Source of the DNA: Gammaproteobacteria bacterium
GTDB lineage: Bacteria > Pseudomonadota > Gammaproteobacteria > Chromatiales > Chromatiaceae
Assembly: GCA_030594925.1 (NCBI GenBank)
Contig: JAUVEG010000001.1
Coordinates: 1-22,525, forward strand
DNA length: 22,525 bases
Reading direction: 5' to 3'
Below the pieces are notes generated by a model. It did no database searches and was not told the DNA's origin. It saw nothing but the letters and a program-made list of their open reading frames with translations. Positions 7,667 through 14,695 of the stretch are shown here, piece after piece. The position numbers and the translations under genes were made by a program. Numbering within the stretch: the stretch's first letter is position 1; each line of letters starts with the position of its first letter.

Positions 7667-8767
7667 TCAGTTTGCTGTTTCTTCAGCAACCGCCTCTGCA
7701 CTTGCCGGATCGAGCCAGATCATAAACAGCTTGTAACCCAGCGCGAGAACGACCGAACCGACGAAGAGGCCGATGATGCCTGCTGTCATCATTCCGCCGA
7801 TGGCGCCGAGCAGGATCACCAGCATGGGAATATCCATGCCGCGTCCGAGAAACAGGGGTTTCAAAAATGCATCGCTGCCGCTGACAACAAGGCTCCAGAT
7901 CATAAATGCGATTGCAGGGCCTGTTGATGCAACCGAGAAGACATAGAGGATAATGGGGCCGAGCACCAGTATCGGCGGCAGCTGGACCACTGCCAGCAGC
8001 AGCACCAGCAATGCCCACAGACCGGCTCCGGGCACATCCATGACCAGCAGGCCGACGCCGGCCAGCAGTGATTGAATAATTGCGACACCCAGCACGCCCT
8101 GGGCGACACTGCGTATGGTTGCAATCGAGATGCCCGCCAGCTCCTCTCCCCTGTCACCGGCAATACGTGATGAGATTGCCAGGGTGGAGCGGTGCGCCGC
8201 TTGCGTACCCGCCAGAAACACAGCCGCGATCAAGATCGAAATAATGAATTGTAAAACGCCAAGGCCTGCGCCGCCGACGGCGCCGAATAACCAGGCTCCT
8301 GCTGACTTGAGCTGGGGTGCGATCTGCCTCAGGGCTGCCTCGATATTGACCGAAGCTAGCGTCCAGTACTTATGCAGTTTCTCGCCAATCAGTGGCCACT
8401 CGGCGACGCTCTCGTCAGGCGGAGGGATTTTGAGGGCGCCACTCTCCCATGCGGTAGAGAGCGCCTGGGTCGTATCGATCATGGAGGCACTGAGCTTGAT
8501 GGTCGGTATGATCAGCAGCGCCAGCGCAACAATGGCAAACAGCGCGGCCGCCATTTTTTTCCGTCCTCCCATGGCTGCGACCAGCTTCACATAGAGCGGG
8601 TAGATCGCTACAGCGATGATGACGGCCCACAAGATCGGGCTGATGAAGGGCGAAATGATTTTCAAACACCAGTAAGCCAGCAGCAGCACCATGCCAATGC
8701 GAATGGTGGTGTCGAGCATGCGATTGATGAATACCTTGTCCTGCTCGGTTTGTCGGGGAGTCGTCAT
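7667..8767 (-). CDS. AI-2E family (PerM/UPF0118) membrane permease
   Basis: A 366-residue polytopic membrane protein with two N-terminal helices (about 24-65), a helix near 70-90, a soluble region (about 95-150), and a C-terminal block of helices with GDRGEELAGI, VAQGVLGVAIIQSLLAGVG and QLPPILVLGPIILYVFS. This is the normal layout of the AI-2E transporter family, whose members have been linked to autoinducer-2 or Na+/H+ exchange; the substrate here cannot be read. AGGA lies about 9 nt before the ATG. The channel gene upstream ends 49 bp away on the same strand, suggesting an operon. The MITE lies 20 bp beyond the stop. Confidence 0.87.
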   Translation of the reverse strand: MTTPRQTEQDKVFINRMLDTTIRIGMVLLLAYWCLKIISPFISPILWAVIIAVAIYPLYVKLVAAMGGRKKMAAALFAIVALALLIIPTIKLSASMIDTTQALSTAWESGALKIPPPDESVAEWPLIGEKLHKYWTLASVNIEAALRQIAPQLKSAGAWLFGAVGGAGLGVLQFIISILIAAVFLAGTQAAHRSTLAISSRIAGDRGEELAGISIATIRSVAQGVLGVAIIQSLLAGVGLLVMDVPGAGLWALLVLLLAVVQLPPILVLGPIILYVFSVASTGPAIAFMIWSLVVSGSDAFLKPLFLGRGMDIPMLVILLGAIGGMMTAGIIGLFVGSVVLALGYKLFMIWLDPASAEAVAEETAN

Positions 8768-8816
8768 TGAATGTTTTCCTGTTGTTTGTTGTGTGGTGGT
8801 TAAGGTTTATGTTGTT

Positions 8817-9485
8817 TCATTCTTTGTTTTCGCTGCCGGAGAAACGCAAGCCGATCAGGCTGGCGACAAGAATGGCCAGGTAGAACTGCCCGACAATCGC
8901 CTCCAGATAGACGAAAAATCGGGGTACGGGCAACAGCGGTGAAATGTCACCATACCCCAGGGTTGTCAGGGTGACAAAACTGAAATAGATCATGTGTGGG
9001 AAATTCTCTTGCCAGTTTGTCGAAGTGACTCCGTTGAATGACTCTGGTGCCGCCCTCATGAGCAGCAGGTAGATCATGGCCCAAATCATGCCCAGCAGCA
9101 GATAGAAACAGATAGCGCCGGTGATTCTGTTTCCATAGATGGTGTCAGTAGAGAGCACCTGCTGAATCGCCAGCCAGGCAGTCAGCGAGAAGAATCCGAG
9201 CATGATCAGCAGGTGAAGATACGCTAATCCAGCGAACTCCAGGAGACTTCCCGCAATGGCAATCAGCACGATGGCGGCGACGAGGCCAAGGCCGGTATGA
9301 AACCAGCGTCGCTCACTGCGGATGCTGGAAACGCCAACAATCAACATCAGGACAGTAGATGCAGTTATCAGCTCTTGTCCCACGCCCTGAGTATATTGTT
9401 CAACGACCGCACTGGCAAACAGTAGCAGGAGCAGGACAAGGGTCAGGTAGATGAAGTTGTTTTCTGTTGTCATCTTGTTCGGCAT
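8817..9485 (-). CDS. Ion channel family protein (putative K+ channel)
   Basis: The 222 residues contain about five to six hydrophobic segments, then a pore loop with TLTTLGYGD (about 173-181), the signature selectivity filter of two-transmembrane-pore (Ion_trans_2) potassium channels, and a final helix (about 190-213). There is no C-terminal RCK/TrkA domain, so ligand gating is not evident. Met5 (9473) is an alternative start; neither start has a strong ribosome site. It lies 49 bp upstream of the AI-2E family gene on the same strand, so the two may respond together to osmotic or ionic stress; that link is inference. Confidence 0.85.
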   Translation of the reverse strand: MPNKMTTENNFIYLTLVLLLLLFASAVVEQYTQGVGQELITASTVLMLIVGVSSIRSERRWFHTGLGLVAAIVLIAIAGSLLEFAGLAYLHLLIMLGFFSLTAWLAIQQVLSTDTIYGNRITGAICFYLLLGMIWAMIYLLLMRAAPESFNGVTSTNWQENFPHMIYFSFVTLTTLGYGDISPLLPVPRFFVYLEAIVGQFYLAILVASLIGLRFSGSENKE

Positions 9486-9530
9486 AATTTATTTGACGCC
9501 TGAGAAGCCCAAGGTTGAATGCACTGTCTC

Positions 9531-9613
9531 TCATTTCGACCAGCAGAAGAGGTCTTATTTGCATTTGAATCAATGTTACATGATTCCTGGATCTCTCGCT
9601 CCGCTCGAAATGA
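9531..9613. repeat. TCATTTCGA-type imperfect inverted repeat
   Basis: TCATTTCGA at 9531-9539 is matched by TCGAAATGA at 9605-9613, and the arms continue imperfectly inward (CAGCAGAAGAGGTC versus the complement of GGATCTCTCGCTCCGC). These arms match the inner arms of the MITE at 13749-13879, but the outer GAGCCTCTTGCAAAAC ends are missing. It fills most of the gap between the channel gene and the glycine-zipper gene. Confidence 0.65.
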
Positions 9614-9652
9614 CAATCCATCAGAGCATAGGATGTCCTAAGCCAGATTAGC

Positions 9653-9681
9653 ACCCTGACCCTCAGGAAGAGGGTGAGGGT
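9653..9681. repeat. Hairpin repeat downstream of the glycine-zipper gene
   Basis: ACCCTGACCCTC, loop AGGAA, GAGGGTGAGGGT: 11 of 12 pairs. It lies 25 bp beyond the stop of the glycine-zipper gene and could end that transcript, but no T-run follows. Similar ACCCTCACCCT/GAGGGTGAGGG hairpins are common dispersed repeats. Confidence 0.55.
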
Positions 9682-9705
9682 GAGGGAATTCAAAACAATG
9701 TTATT

Positions 9706-9990
9706 TTATCTATGGCGGCGGTGATGTCTGCCGCGGTTTCTGTGCCGTCTATGCCTCCTGTTGTCTTTTGCGCCGGATATCGCTCCGACTGCGCCGCCGA
9801 TGACAGCGCCCTTTGCAGCAGCATCACTGCCACCTATGACTGCACCGACCAGGGCGCCTGCCGCAGCGCCCTGGACGCCTTTCCTCAGGACTCTGCCAGC
9901 CTGGGCATCGCTGATCGTGACAACAATGAGTGCTGTTGATATCAGCGCTGCGATAATCGTGCGCCTTGGTAGAATATTCGACATCATCAT
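9706..9990 (-). CDS. Secreted glycine-zipper protein with Arg/His-rich tail
   Basis: A 94-residue protein with a signal peptide (ending near ISDAQA), a glycine-zipper segment (about 38-73, GAAAGALVGAVIGG and GAVIGGAVGAIS), and a C-terminal tail of about 20 residues that is almost entirely Arg, His and Asn. Glycine zippers of this type insert in or pack on membranes, as in YMGG/SlyB-like envelope proteins. The tail is strongly basic and could bind nucleic acid, phosphate lipids or metal; that is inference. The start overlaps the stop of the MORN gene in an ATGA, and GGGGAG lies about 9 nt upstream, so translation is coupled. Three consecutive ATG codons leave the exact start ambiguous. Confidence 0.75.
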   Translation of the reverse strand: MMMSNILPRRTIIAALISTALIVVTISDAQAGRVLRKGVQGAAAGALVGAVIGGSDAAAKGAVIGGAVGAISGAKDNRRHRRHRNRGRHHRRHR

Positions 9991-10835
9991 TTCTGTTTCT
10001 CCCCTTTAACCCAGGTTTCAACCGACTGGCTGCCGTCTGCTTTGGTCACCAGGATCTTTCCTTCGGCCTTGCCATCCTTGAAAGTCCCCTGGTAAGAGAC
10101 GCCATCCGCAGCGATGACTGTCGCTGCCCCGTTGGGCGATCCTTTTGCAAACTGGCCGATCACGATGGAGCCATTGGCATACTCATAAGAGCCAATGCCG
10201 GATGCTACGCCTTTTTCAAATTCACCCACATAGGTCTCTTCATTGGCGTGTATCAGGGTGCCAAACCCATCCCTGGCTCTGTTTGCGATATCACCGAAAT
10301 AGGTTTCGCCCTGTTTGGTTTTGTAATACATAAACGCATCGCCAACCATCTTGCCATCTTTGAACTCTCCCTTTATCACGGCCTCATTCTCGTCCAGATA
10401 CATGGTGCCATCGCCGCTGTCGAAGGCGCCGTCAAAATACCCCTGCAGCCGCCACCCCTCGCTGGAGTCATAAATCCCGTTGCCTTTGGGCGTGCTGTTT
10501 TTGAAATTGCCGATGTAGCGGTCATATTTGCCGGTTTCATCATTGCGGAACTTCATCGCACCCCGGCCATCCATTTTTCCGGCCTTCATCTCGCCGTTAA
10601 AGACCACCGCCAGGCCATCCTTGTCAGTGGCGACAAGGGTTCCTCTGCCGATAGCCTTGCCATCCGCACATGCACCGGACCAGCTGGCGACCTCTTTTGC
10701 ACTGCCGTCATCGCCAGACCATACCCGGCAATCCGTGGTGGGGTCTTTGACCCATATATCCGCATGGCTGCTGCTCGCCACGCCGAGTGACAATCCGGCC
10801 ACGCCGGCTGCCATCAAAGCATACTTTTTTATCAT
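9987..10835 (-). CDS. Secreted MORN-repeat protein
   Basis: A 282-residue protein starting MIKKYALMAAGVAGLSLGVA, a signal peptide ending near SSSHA. AGGAG lies about 11 nt before this ATG; a frame extension 66 nt upstream would bury the signal peptide and is rejected. The mature protein is a run of MORN-like units, for example YIGNFKNSTPKGNGIY, YFGDIANRARDGFGT, YVGEFEKGVASGIGSY, VIGQFAKGSPNGAATV and YQGTFKDGKAEGKI. Two Cys residues near the N-terminus (DCRVW, GACADG) could form a disulfide. MORN repeats commonly bind membranes or act as structural beta-hairpin stacks; the precise role is unknown. It is the first gene of a coupled pair with the glycine-zipper protein. Confidence 0.85.
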   Translation of the reverse strand: MIKKYALMAAGVAGLSLGVASSSHADIWVKDPTTDCRVWSGDDGSAKEVASWSGACADGKAIGRGTLVATDKDGLAVVFNGEMKAGKMDGRGAMKFRNDETGKYDRYIGNFKNSTPKGNGIYDSSEGWRLQGYFDGAFDSGDGTMYLDENEAVIKGEFKDGKMVGDAFMYYKTKQGETYFGDIANRARDGFGTLIHANEETYVGEFEKGVASGIGSYEYANGSIVIGQFAKGSPNGAATVIAADGVSYQGTFKDGKAEGKILVTKADGSQSVETWVKGEKQK

Positions 10836-10959
10836 AACTATTATTCTCCTGGAGTTCAGTGTTGCATGAGCGCCAACACCAGCGCTAAATAAACCTGGCA
10901 ACTATCAATCTGGAAGTGCAGAATTTCAAGCCCGTAGATGTAGCATTGTGTCCACCTGT

Positions 10960-11202
10960 CTAATCGGTAACATCATCCATGATTTTGATTTTTGCAGCTT
11001 TCTTAATGGTGGAATCACCCGGGTCGCTGATAATCTCATCGGCGGCTTTCAGTTTAGCCCCCTTCTTGATCAGGGAGTCATCGTCAGCATCCTTGACAAT
11101 TTTAAGCTTGATCAGTTTTTCTGCAGTGGAATCATCCTCACCGGCATATGCGGCAGGTGCTGCGATAAGCAGAGAGAGGCTAAGTAATAGAAGTGTTTTC
11201 AT
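10960..11202 (-). CDS. Small secreted protein with internal repeats
   Basis: An 80-residue protein: a signal peptide (MKTLLLLSLSLLIAAPAAYA), then about 60 residues made of three related units, starting EKLIKLKIVKDADDD, SLIKKGAKLKAADEI and STIKKAAKIKIMDDV. Each has the shape x-I/L-I-K-K/L-x-A/L-K-x-K followed by an acidic stretch, so the mature protein alternates basic and acidic patches. GAGG lies about 9-10 nt before the ATG. It is on the same strand as the MORN gene, 125 bp upstream of it. I do not recognise a family; the repeats are the only structural clue. Confidence 0.7.
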   Translation of the reverse strand: MKTLLLLSLSLLIAAPAAYAGEDDSTAEKLIKLKIVKDADDDSLIKKGAKLKAADEIISDPGDSTIKKAAKIKIMDDVTD

Positions 11203-11352
11203 TGGGATATATCCTCAAGTTGTGTAATGGTTGATGGAGTACATATTCAGGTAACCACCCTGAATTCATTTGGAATCTCAAGCGTGACTGCATTCAATCA
11301 ACAGACCTTATGGAATTCAATCATAGGTGACAGATGAAAATGTTCTGTAGAG

Positions 11353-11436
11353 CTATTTGAACCAGTCTGCCATGATAAAGATGTCTTTCATCGGATTTCC
11401 GTCCACCACGAGCAGGTGGCTGTTTTCGTACGTCAT
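11353..11436 (-). pseudogene. C-terminal remnant of an amidohydrolase
   Basis: A 27-codon ORF beginning MTYENSHLLVVDGNP and continuing MKDIFIMADWFK. The stretch LLVVDGNPMKDI matches the well-known C-terminal motif of metal-dependent amidohydrolases (usually ADLLVVDGNPLEDI). The rest of the enzyme is absent: upstream in frame a TGA stop lies within the neighbouring membrane-protein gene. Its ATG overlaps that gene's stop in a TAATG. It is either a decayed fragment left by rearrangement or, less likely, a translated micro-ORF. Confidence 0.55.
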
Positions 11437-11912
11437 TAATCCTCTACGGGATCACCAAGAGAAGAGTAAATCTTTTTTGCGATTCCATCAGCTACCAGGA
11501 CAGCTGTAACCAAACCAATAAAGGCAACAGCACCACCGAAAGGCCCTGTAAATTTCACCAGATCACCAAAGAGAACAGCGATAACCCCCATAAGTACAAA
11601 TTTACCACCAACCAGAATGATATAGGAGCTGATGCCACGAAGGACTTTTGTCTTTACACCCGGTTTAGATTTGAAGTGATCAGCTGCTTTGCCTTCCATC
11701 TTTATGAAGAAAGCCAAACCAACCACGAGCAGAATAGATACAAGCATCGAAACGGAAAAAGAATCGATGGAGACCCATTCCCAATACTCATCACAAAAAT
11801 TGATGATAGTAAGATAAAGCAGTATGACAATTGTGTAGCCCAGATAGAGGCGCTGACGGTTATTTACTATGCGCGAACCATCATCATTTGGGATTGACTC
11901 TTTACTGTTCAT
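11436..11912 (-). CDS. Membrane protein of unknown function
   Basis: A 158-residue protein with a polar N-terminus (1-20) and four hydrophobic segments at about 22-40, 52-71, 93-113 and 124-144. The loop between helices 2 and 3 is basic (KMEGKAADHFKSKPGVKTKVLRG), which places it on the cytoplasmic side. No catalytic motif is visible and I do not recognise the family. An ORF of 69 residues ends 18 bp upstream on the same strand, and an amidohydrolase fragment overlaps the stop. Confidence 0.65.
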   Translation of the reverse strand: MNSKESIPNDDGSRIVNNRQRLYLGYTIVILLYLTIINFCDEYWEWVSIDSFSVSMLVSILLVVGLAFFIKMEGKAADHFKSKPGVKTKVLRGISSYIILVGGKFVLMGVIAVLFGDLVKFTGPFGGAVAFIGLVTAVLVADGIAKKIYSSLGDPVED

Positions 11913-11930
11913 AGATGTTCCTGTACTCAG

Positions 11931-12140
11931 CTATTCAACCACGTAGTGGAACTCTTCCACTCTGCTCTCTTTGTTTGATCTCTCTTGAGCAGGTAGGGCA
12001 ATAGAAATAGATAGATGCCTGTTCCCCACGTAACTTCTCAAAGTGTCCGTGCATTGTTCAAGTCTGTGCAGGGTCGGGATCAGCCTTTCAGCGACGCTGC
12101 GAATACGTCCATGTACGCTTGGTTGCACTGTTGTAATCAT
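11931..12140 (-). CDS. Possible small protein, unknown
   Basis: A 69-codon ORF upstream of the membrane-protein gene, on the same strand and ending 18 bp before its start. AAGGTG lies 3 nt before the ATG, a plausible but tight ribosome site. The product begins MITTVQPSVHGRIRSVAERL and is polar, with one Cys. It shows no signal peptide, membrane helix or known motif. It occupies the region between two divergent genes, where the araC promoter is also expected, so it may be a chance ORF. Confidence 0.3.
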   Translation of the reverse strand: MITTVQPSVHGRIRSVAERLIPTLHRLEQCTDTLRSYVGNRHLSISIALPAQERSNKESRVEEFHYVVE

Positions 12141-12199
12141 CGCACCTTTTTACGGCCAATACTTGCCATTTCACGACAATTGTAATATTTTATTCATCC

Positions 12200-13195
12200 A
12201 TGATTATGAAAAAAGAGTCGATTCCACTGGTTAAAGCCGCCTTTAAAAAGCAATTCGTTCAGGCGATGCTGAATAATGGCCTATCGCCTGACACTTACCT
12301 GGAAAAGGTGGGGTTGCCAACTCATGATCAGGATGATCCGGAGAGTCTGATACCTGTAAAGCCCTTCTACCACCTCATCAACCAGGTTGCTGTCGATGCA
12401 GGAATAGCAGATTTCGGCGCCCAGGTTGCACTGATTACACCCTGGCATAAAGTGAAGTCACTCGGCCCGTTGATTAGCCATAGTTCAAGTCTTGGTGATT
12501 TACTCGCAACTTTCTGTGGGATTGCTCCAGGTCAAAGCTCCCACGTTAGCTTTTCTATTCAGGAGGACGATGCAGGGATATGGTTTAGCTATACTGGTAC
12601 AGCTTTAATACCCAATGATATCCAGATGGAGCTGTATCGAATCACCAGTATGATCCAGTTTGTTCAACTGGCTTCAGGTTCAGGCTGGCATCCGCAAGAT
12701 ATACAACTATCAATGCCCAGGACAAAGAGTGTGCTGGCTTGTGATTTAATCAGGAAAAGCCGCATTACTTTCTCACAAGTTAGATCAGCGATTGTTATCC
12801 CTCGTATTCTACTTAAATTACCCGTTCATCTGAATGTCGTCGATACCATTCAGAGAAATAATCACTATGATATGAATGCTGATTTTGTCGATACTTTACG
12901 CAACATAATCAGCATTTACATCAGCAACAAAAATTGCAAAATCGATTTGATCGCCAAAGCAGTAGATATCCCTGTTCGCAGCTTGCAACGGCGACTCAAA
13001 CGCCATGGAGTCAGCTTTAACGATTTACTGAATCAGGCCAAATTTGAGCTGGCAAAAAACAGACTCGAAAATTCATCATTACCCATCATGGAGATTGCTT
13101 TCCAGATTGGTTATGCCGATGCAGCGCATTTTACCCGTGCTTTTCACCGCTGGGCGGGTATGTCACCTAATCAATTCAGGAAGAGATTGCTGTAA
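12200..13195 (+). CDS. AraC family regulator, OruR/ArgR-like
   Basis: A 331-residue transcription factor. The N-terminal two-thirds (about 20-210) matches the arabinose-binding-like domain found in OruR-type AraC proteins (LSPDTYLEKVGLP, FGAQVALITPWHKVKSLGPLISHSSSLGDLL). The C-terminal AraC DNA-binding domain (about 235-331) has two helix-turn-helix units: IDLIAKAVDIPVRSLQRRLK and MEIAFQIGYADAAHFTRAF, then HRWAGMSPNQFRK, the AraC signature. ATG at 12206 is an alternative start. Effector and target are unknown; it is divergent from the membrane-protein gene at 11436, a possible target. Confidence 0.88.
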   Translation: MIMKKESIPLVKAAFKKQFVQAMLNNGLSPDTYLEKVGLPTHDQDDPESLIPVKPFYHLINQVAVDAGIADFGAQVALITPWHKVKSLGPLISHSSSLGDLLATFCGIAPGQSSHVSFSIQEDDAGIWFSYTGTALIPNDIQMELYRITSMIQFVQLASGSGWHPQDIQLSMPRTKSVLACDLIRKSRITFSQVRSAIVIPRILLKLPVHLNVVDTIQRNNHYDMNADFVDTLRNIISIYISNKNCKIDLIAKAVDIPVRSLQRRLKRHGVSFNDLLNQAKFELAKNRLENSSLPIMEIAFQIGYADAAHFTRAFHRWAGMSPNQFRKRLL

Positions 13196-13202
13196 TATAC
13201 TG

Positions 13203-13772
13203 TTGCTGTTTATTGACAGCATAGCAGTCGAGTCTCCAACGCTTCCTGATGTAGTGGATAAGGCGGATACCGTGCTTATTGTTCCCTTTCTACCAGGTTT
13301 CGTTACTTTGGATATCGTGAAAAATGTGAAGGACAAGAAAAGTCTTGCTACTGTTAACGTGGTAACAGTTTTCGAGGAATTCTTCCGGGAAAATAGAGAG
13401 GACACGTATTGTGTAACAACAGATGAGGATAAGACAGGTAGTAACGGGAAAATGTGGCGTATGAATATGATAGAGGATGTGATAGGGATATTTGGAGAGA
13501 TCGACACTCCGGCTGAAGTTCAAGCAGTACTAAGACTTCGTAATAAACATGCTGGAGACAGCTATCGTAAAACCTCAAAAGCCCATGAAGTCAGCATAAA
13601 ATATACAGAAGAAGGCGATTCTCAATCGTACTGTAAAAAATATAAATACAAGCCGACTATCGACAAAAAAAGAAAAGTCATCAAATACAAATTACTCGAA
13701 TCTAAAAAGACCAGGAGATATTGCATGCATATTGATTGGATACCTTGTGAGCCTCTTGCAAAGCCCCAATAA
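13203..13772 (+). pseudogene. Unrecognised ORF, both ends altered; 3' end inside a MITE
   Basis: An open frame from just after the araC stop to a TAA at 13770. An ATG at 13044 would overlap araC by about 150 bp, so a TTG at 13203 (product begins LLFIDSIAVESPTLPD) is more plausible, though no ribosome site supports it. The body includes NVVTVFEEFFRENREDTYC, MWRMNMIEDVIGIFGEIDTP and a basic Lys/Tyr-rich stretch (CKKYKYKPTIDKKRKVIKY). Codons from 13749 on are MITE sequence, giving the tail LAKPQ after DWIPCEP. The natural C-terminus has therefore been replaced. Family unknown. A 5'-truncated gene and a short intact gene are both possible. Confidence 0.45.
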
Positions 13773-13879
13773 GTTGTCATTTCGACTGAAAGGAGAAATC
13801 TTAACTCATTGATAAATAAGATCTCTCACATTCGTTCGAGATGATAAAGTTCACTATTTACGAGTTTTGCAAGTGGCTA
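13749..13879. mobile_element. MITE copy 2, 131 bp, with 4-bp target duplication
   Basis: The left end GAGCCTCTTGCAAA (13749-13762) is inverted at the right end as TTTGCAAGTGGCTA (13866-13879). TTGT flanks both sides (13745-13748 and 13880-13883). Inner arms are TCATTTCGACTGAAAGGAGA and its partner containing TCTCTCACATTCGTTCGAGA. Ends, length and duplication size agree with the element at 7515-7646. It has inserted in the 3' part of the preceding ORF. Confidence 0.8.
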
Positions 13880-13892
13880 TTGTGATAATAAA

Positions 13893-14010
13893 TAAAGGGG
13901 GGTAGTCAACTAGCGCCTCTCCTCACTATATGTTGTGTTACAAGCAATCGTAATCGTGGTATCTGCCACTATATGCTGTAGCAAGAGGTGCTAAGTGACC
14001 ACCCCCTTTA
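13893..14010. repeat. Second palindromic element, about 118 bp
   Basis: Arms of about 28 bp: TAAAGGGGGGTAGTCAACTA at the left, continuing GCGCCTCT (13893-13920), and the imperfect complement AAGAGGTGCTAAGTGACCAC, continuing CCCCTTTA (13983-14010). AATAAA occurs on both flanks (13887-13892 and 14011-14016), a possible 6-bp target duplication, though the AT-rich flanks make this weak. CACTATATG occurs twice inside. It shares no sequence with the MITE 14 bp away. It could be another non-autonomous element or a structured RNA. Confidence 0.55.
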
Positions 14011-14026
14011 AATAAATTTACACCTG

Positions 14027-14695
14027 TCAAAAATCAGGTTTCTGTTTGATCTTCCGATATTGGCCGTCGAATGTAACATTAACACCCCACTCTCCGGCAG
14101 GATCAGTACTTTCACTGATAAGAAGGGTGCTTTTTCCAAAGGTTATTATAAGGCTGCCTCCGTATTCATCTTGATAGTGTGCTTTATCCCCGATCAGCAA
14201 AGAGGAACCCTCTATCTCACCGAGATGCAGAATGCTCTTCTGTTTATCAACAAACCATATGGCAATCCCATGAATATATATCTTCTTGTCTTTCAATTTT
14301 AAAATGTTTATATCCGATGGATTAAAATCCGGTTTGCCTTGATAATATCGTTCATAATCTCCGGAAATAGAAGTACCCTTGTCACTATCTGTAAGTTCCA
14401 TTATGCGAGACAGATATTCCTCTTTTATACATTGCTCATCATCATTGCACTTGTTGCGCCTGGACCTAAGCCAATCACGCTGTGCTGCTCTAGTGGTATT
14501 TTTATGTAAAGAATTCTCCAGTGCCTTTTTGTATGAGAAAGAGAGGAAATCATCCAAATCAGAAAGTGTCTGATCGGAACAAATAGTCTTTTCAACTACA
14601 GTACCTGCCTTTGTGCAGTCAAAACCGGCTCCGAATAGCGGTTGTGATACTGTAAATACAGATAATATGCAAATTTTTATTTTATTTATTGTCAA
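14027..14695 (-). CDS. Secreted LprI-domain protein
   Basis: A 222-residue protein with a signal peptide (ending near PLFGA) and an N-terminal LprI/DUF1311-type domain (about 24-105): FDCTKAGTVVEKTICSDQTL, then AAQRDWLRSRRNKC, DDEQC and YLSRIMEL, with the four conserved Cys. LprI is a lysozyme inhibitor in mycobacteria, but in proteobacteria the domain is widespread and its role is usually unknown. The C-terminal half (about 115-222) is a separate beta-rich region. The start is TTG at 14695, supported by AGGA 7 nt upstream. It overlaps the Q-rich gene by 14 bp, so the two are probably coupled. Confidence 0.75.
   Translation of the reverse strand: MTINKIKICILSVFTVSQPLFGAGFDCTKAGTVVEKTICSDQTLSDLDDFLSFSYKKALENSLHKNTTRAAQRDWLRSRRNKCNDDEQCIKEEYLSRIMELTDSDKGTSISGDYERYYQGKPDFNPSDINILKLKDKKIYIHGIAIWFVDKQKSILHLGEIEGSSLLIGDKAHYQDEYGGSLIITFGKSTLLISESTDPAGEWGVNVTFDGQYRKIKQKPDF

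Noticed and set aside
13044..13202. ATG at 13044 as the start of the ORF ending at 13772
   Set aside because: It would overlap the conserved AraC DNA-binding domain by about 150 bp in another frame; the encoded residues there look random.
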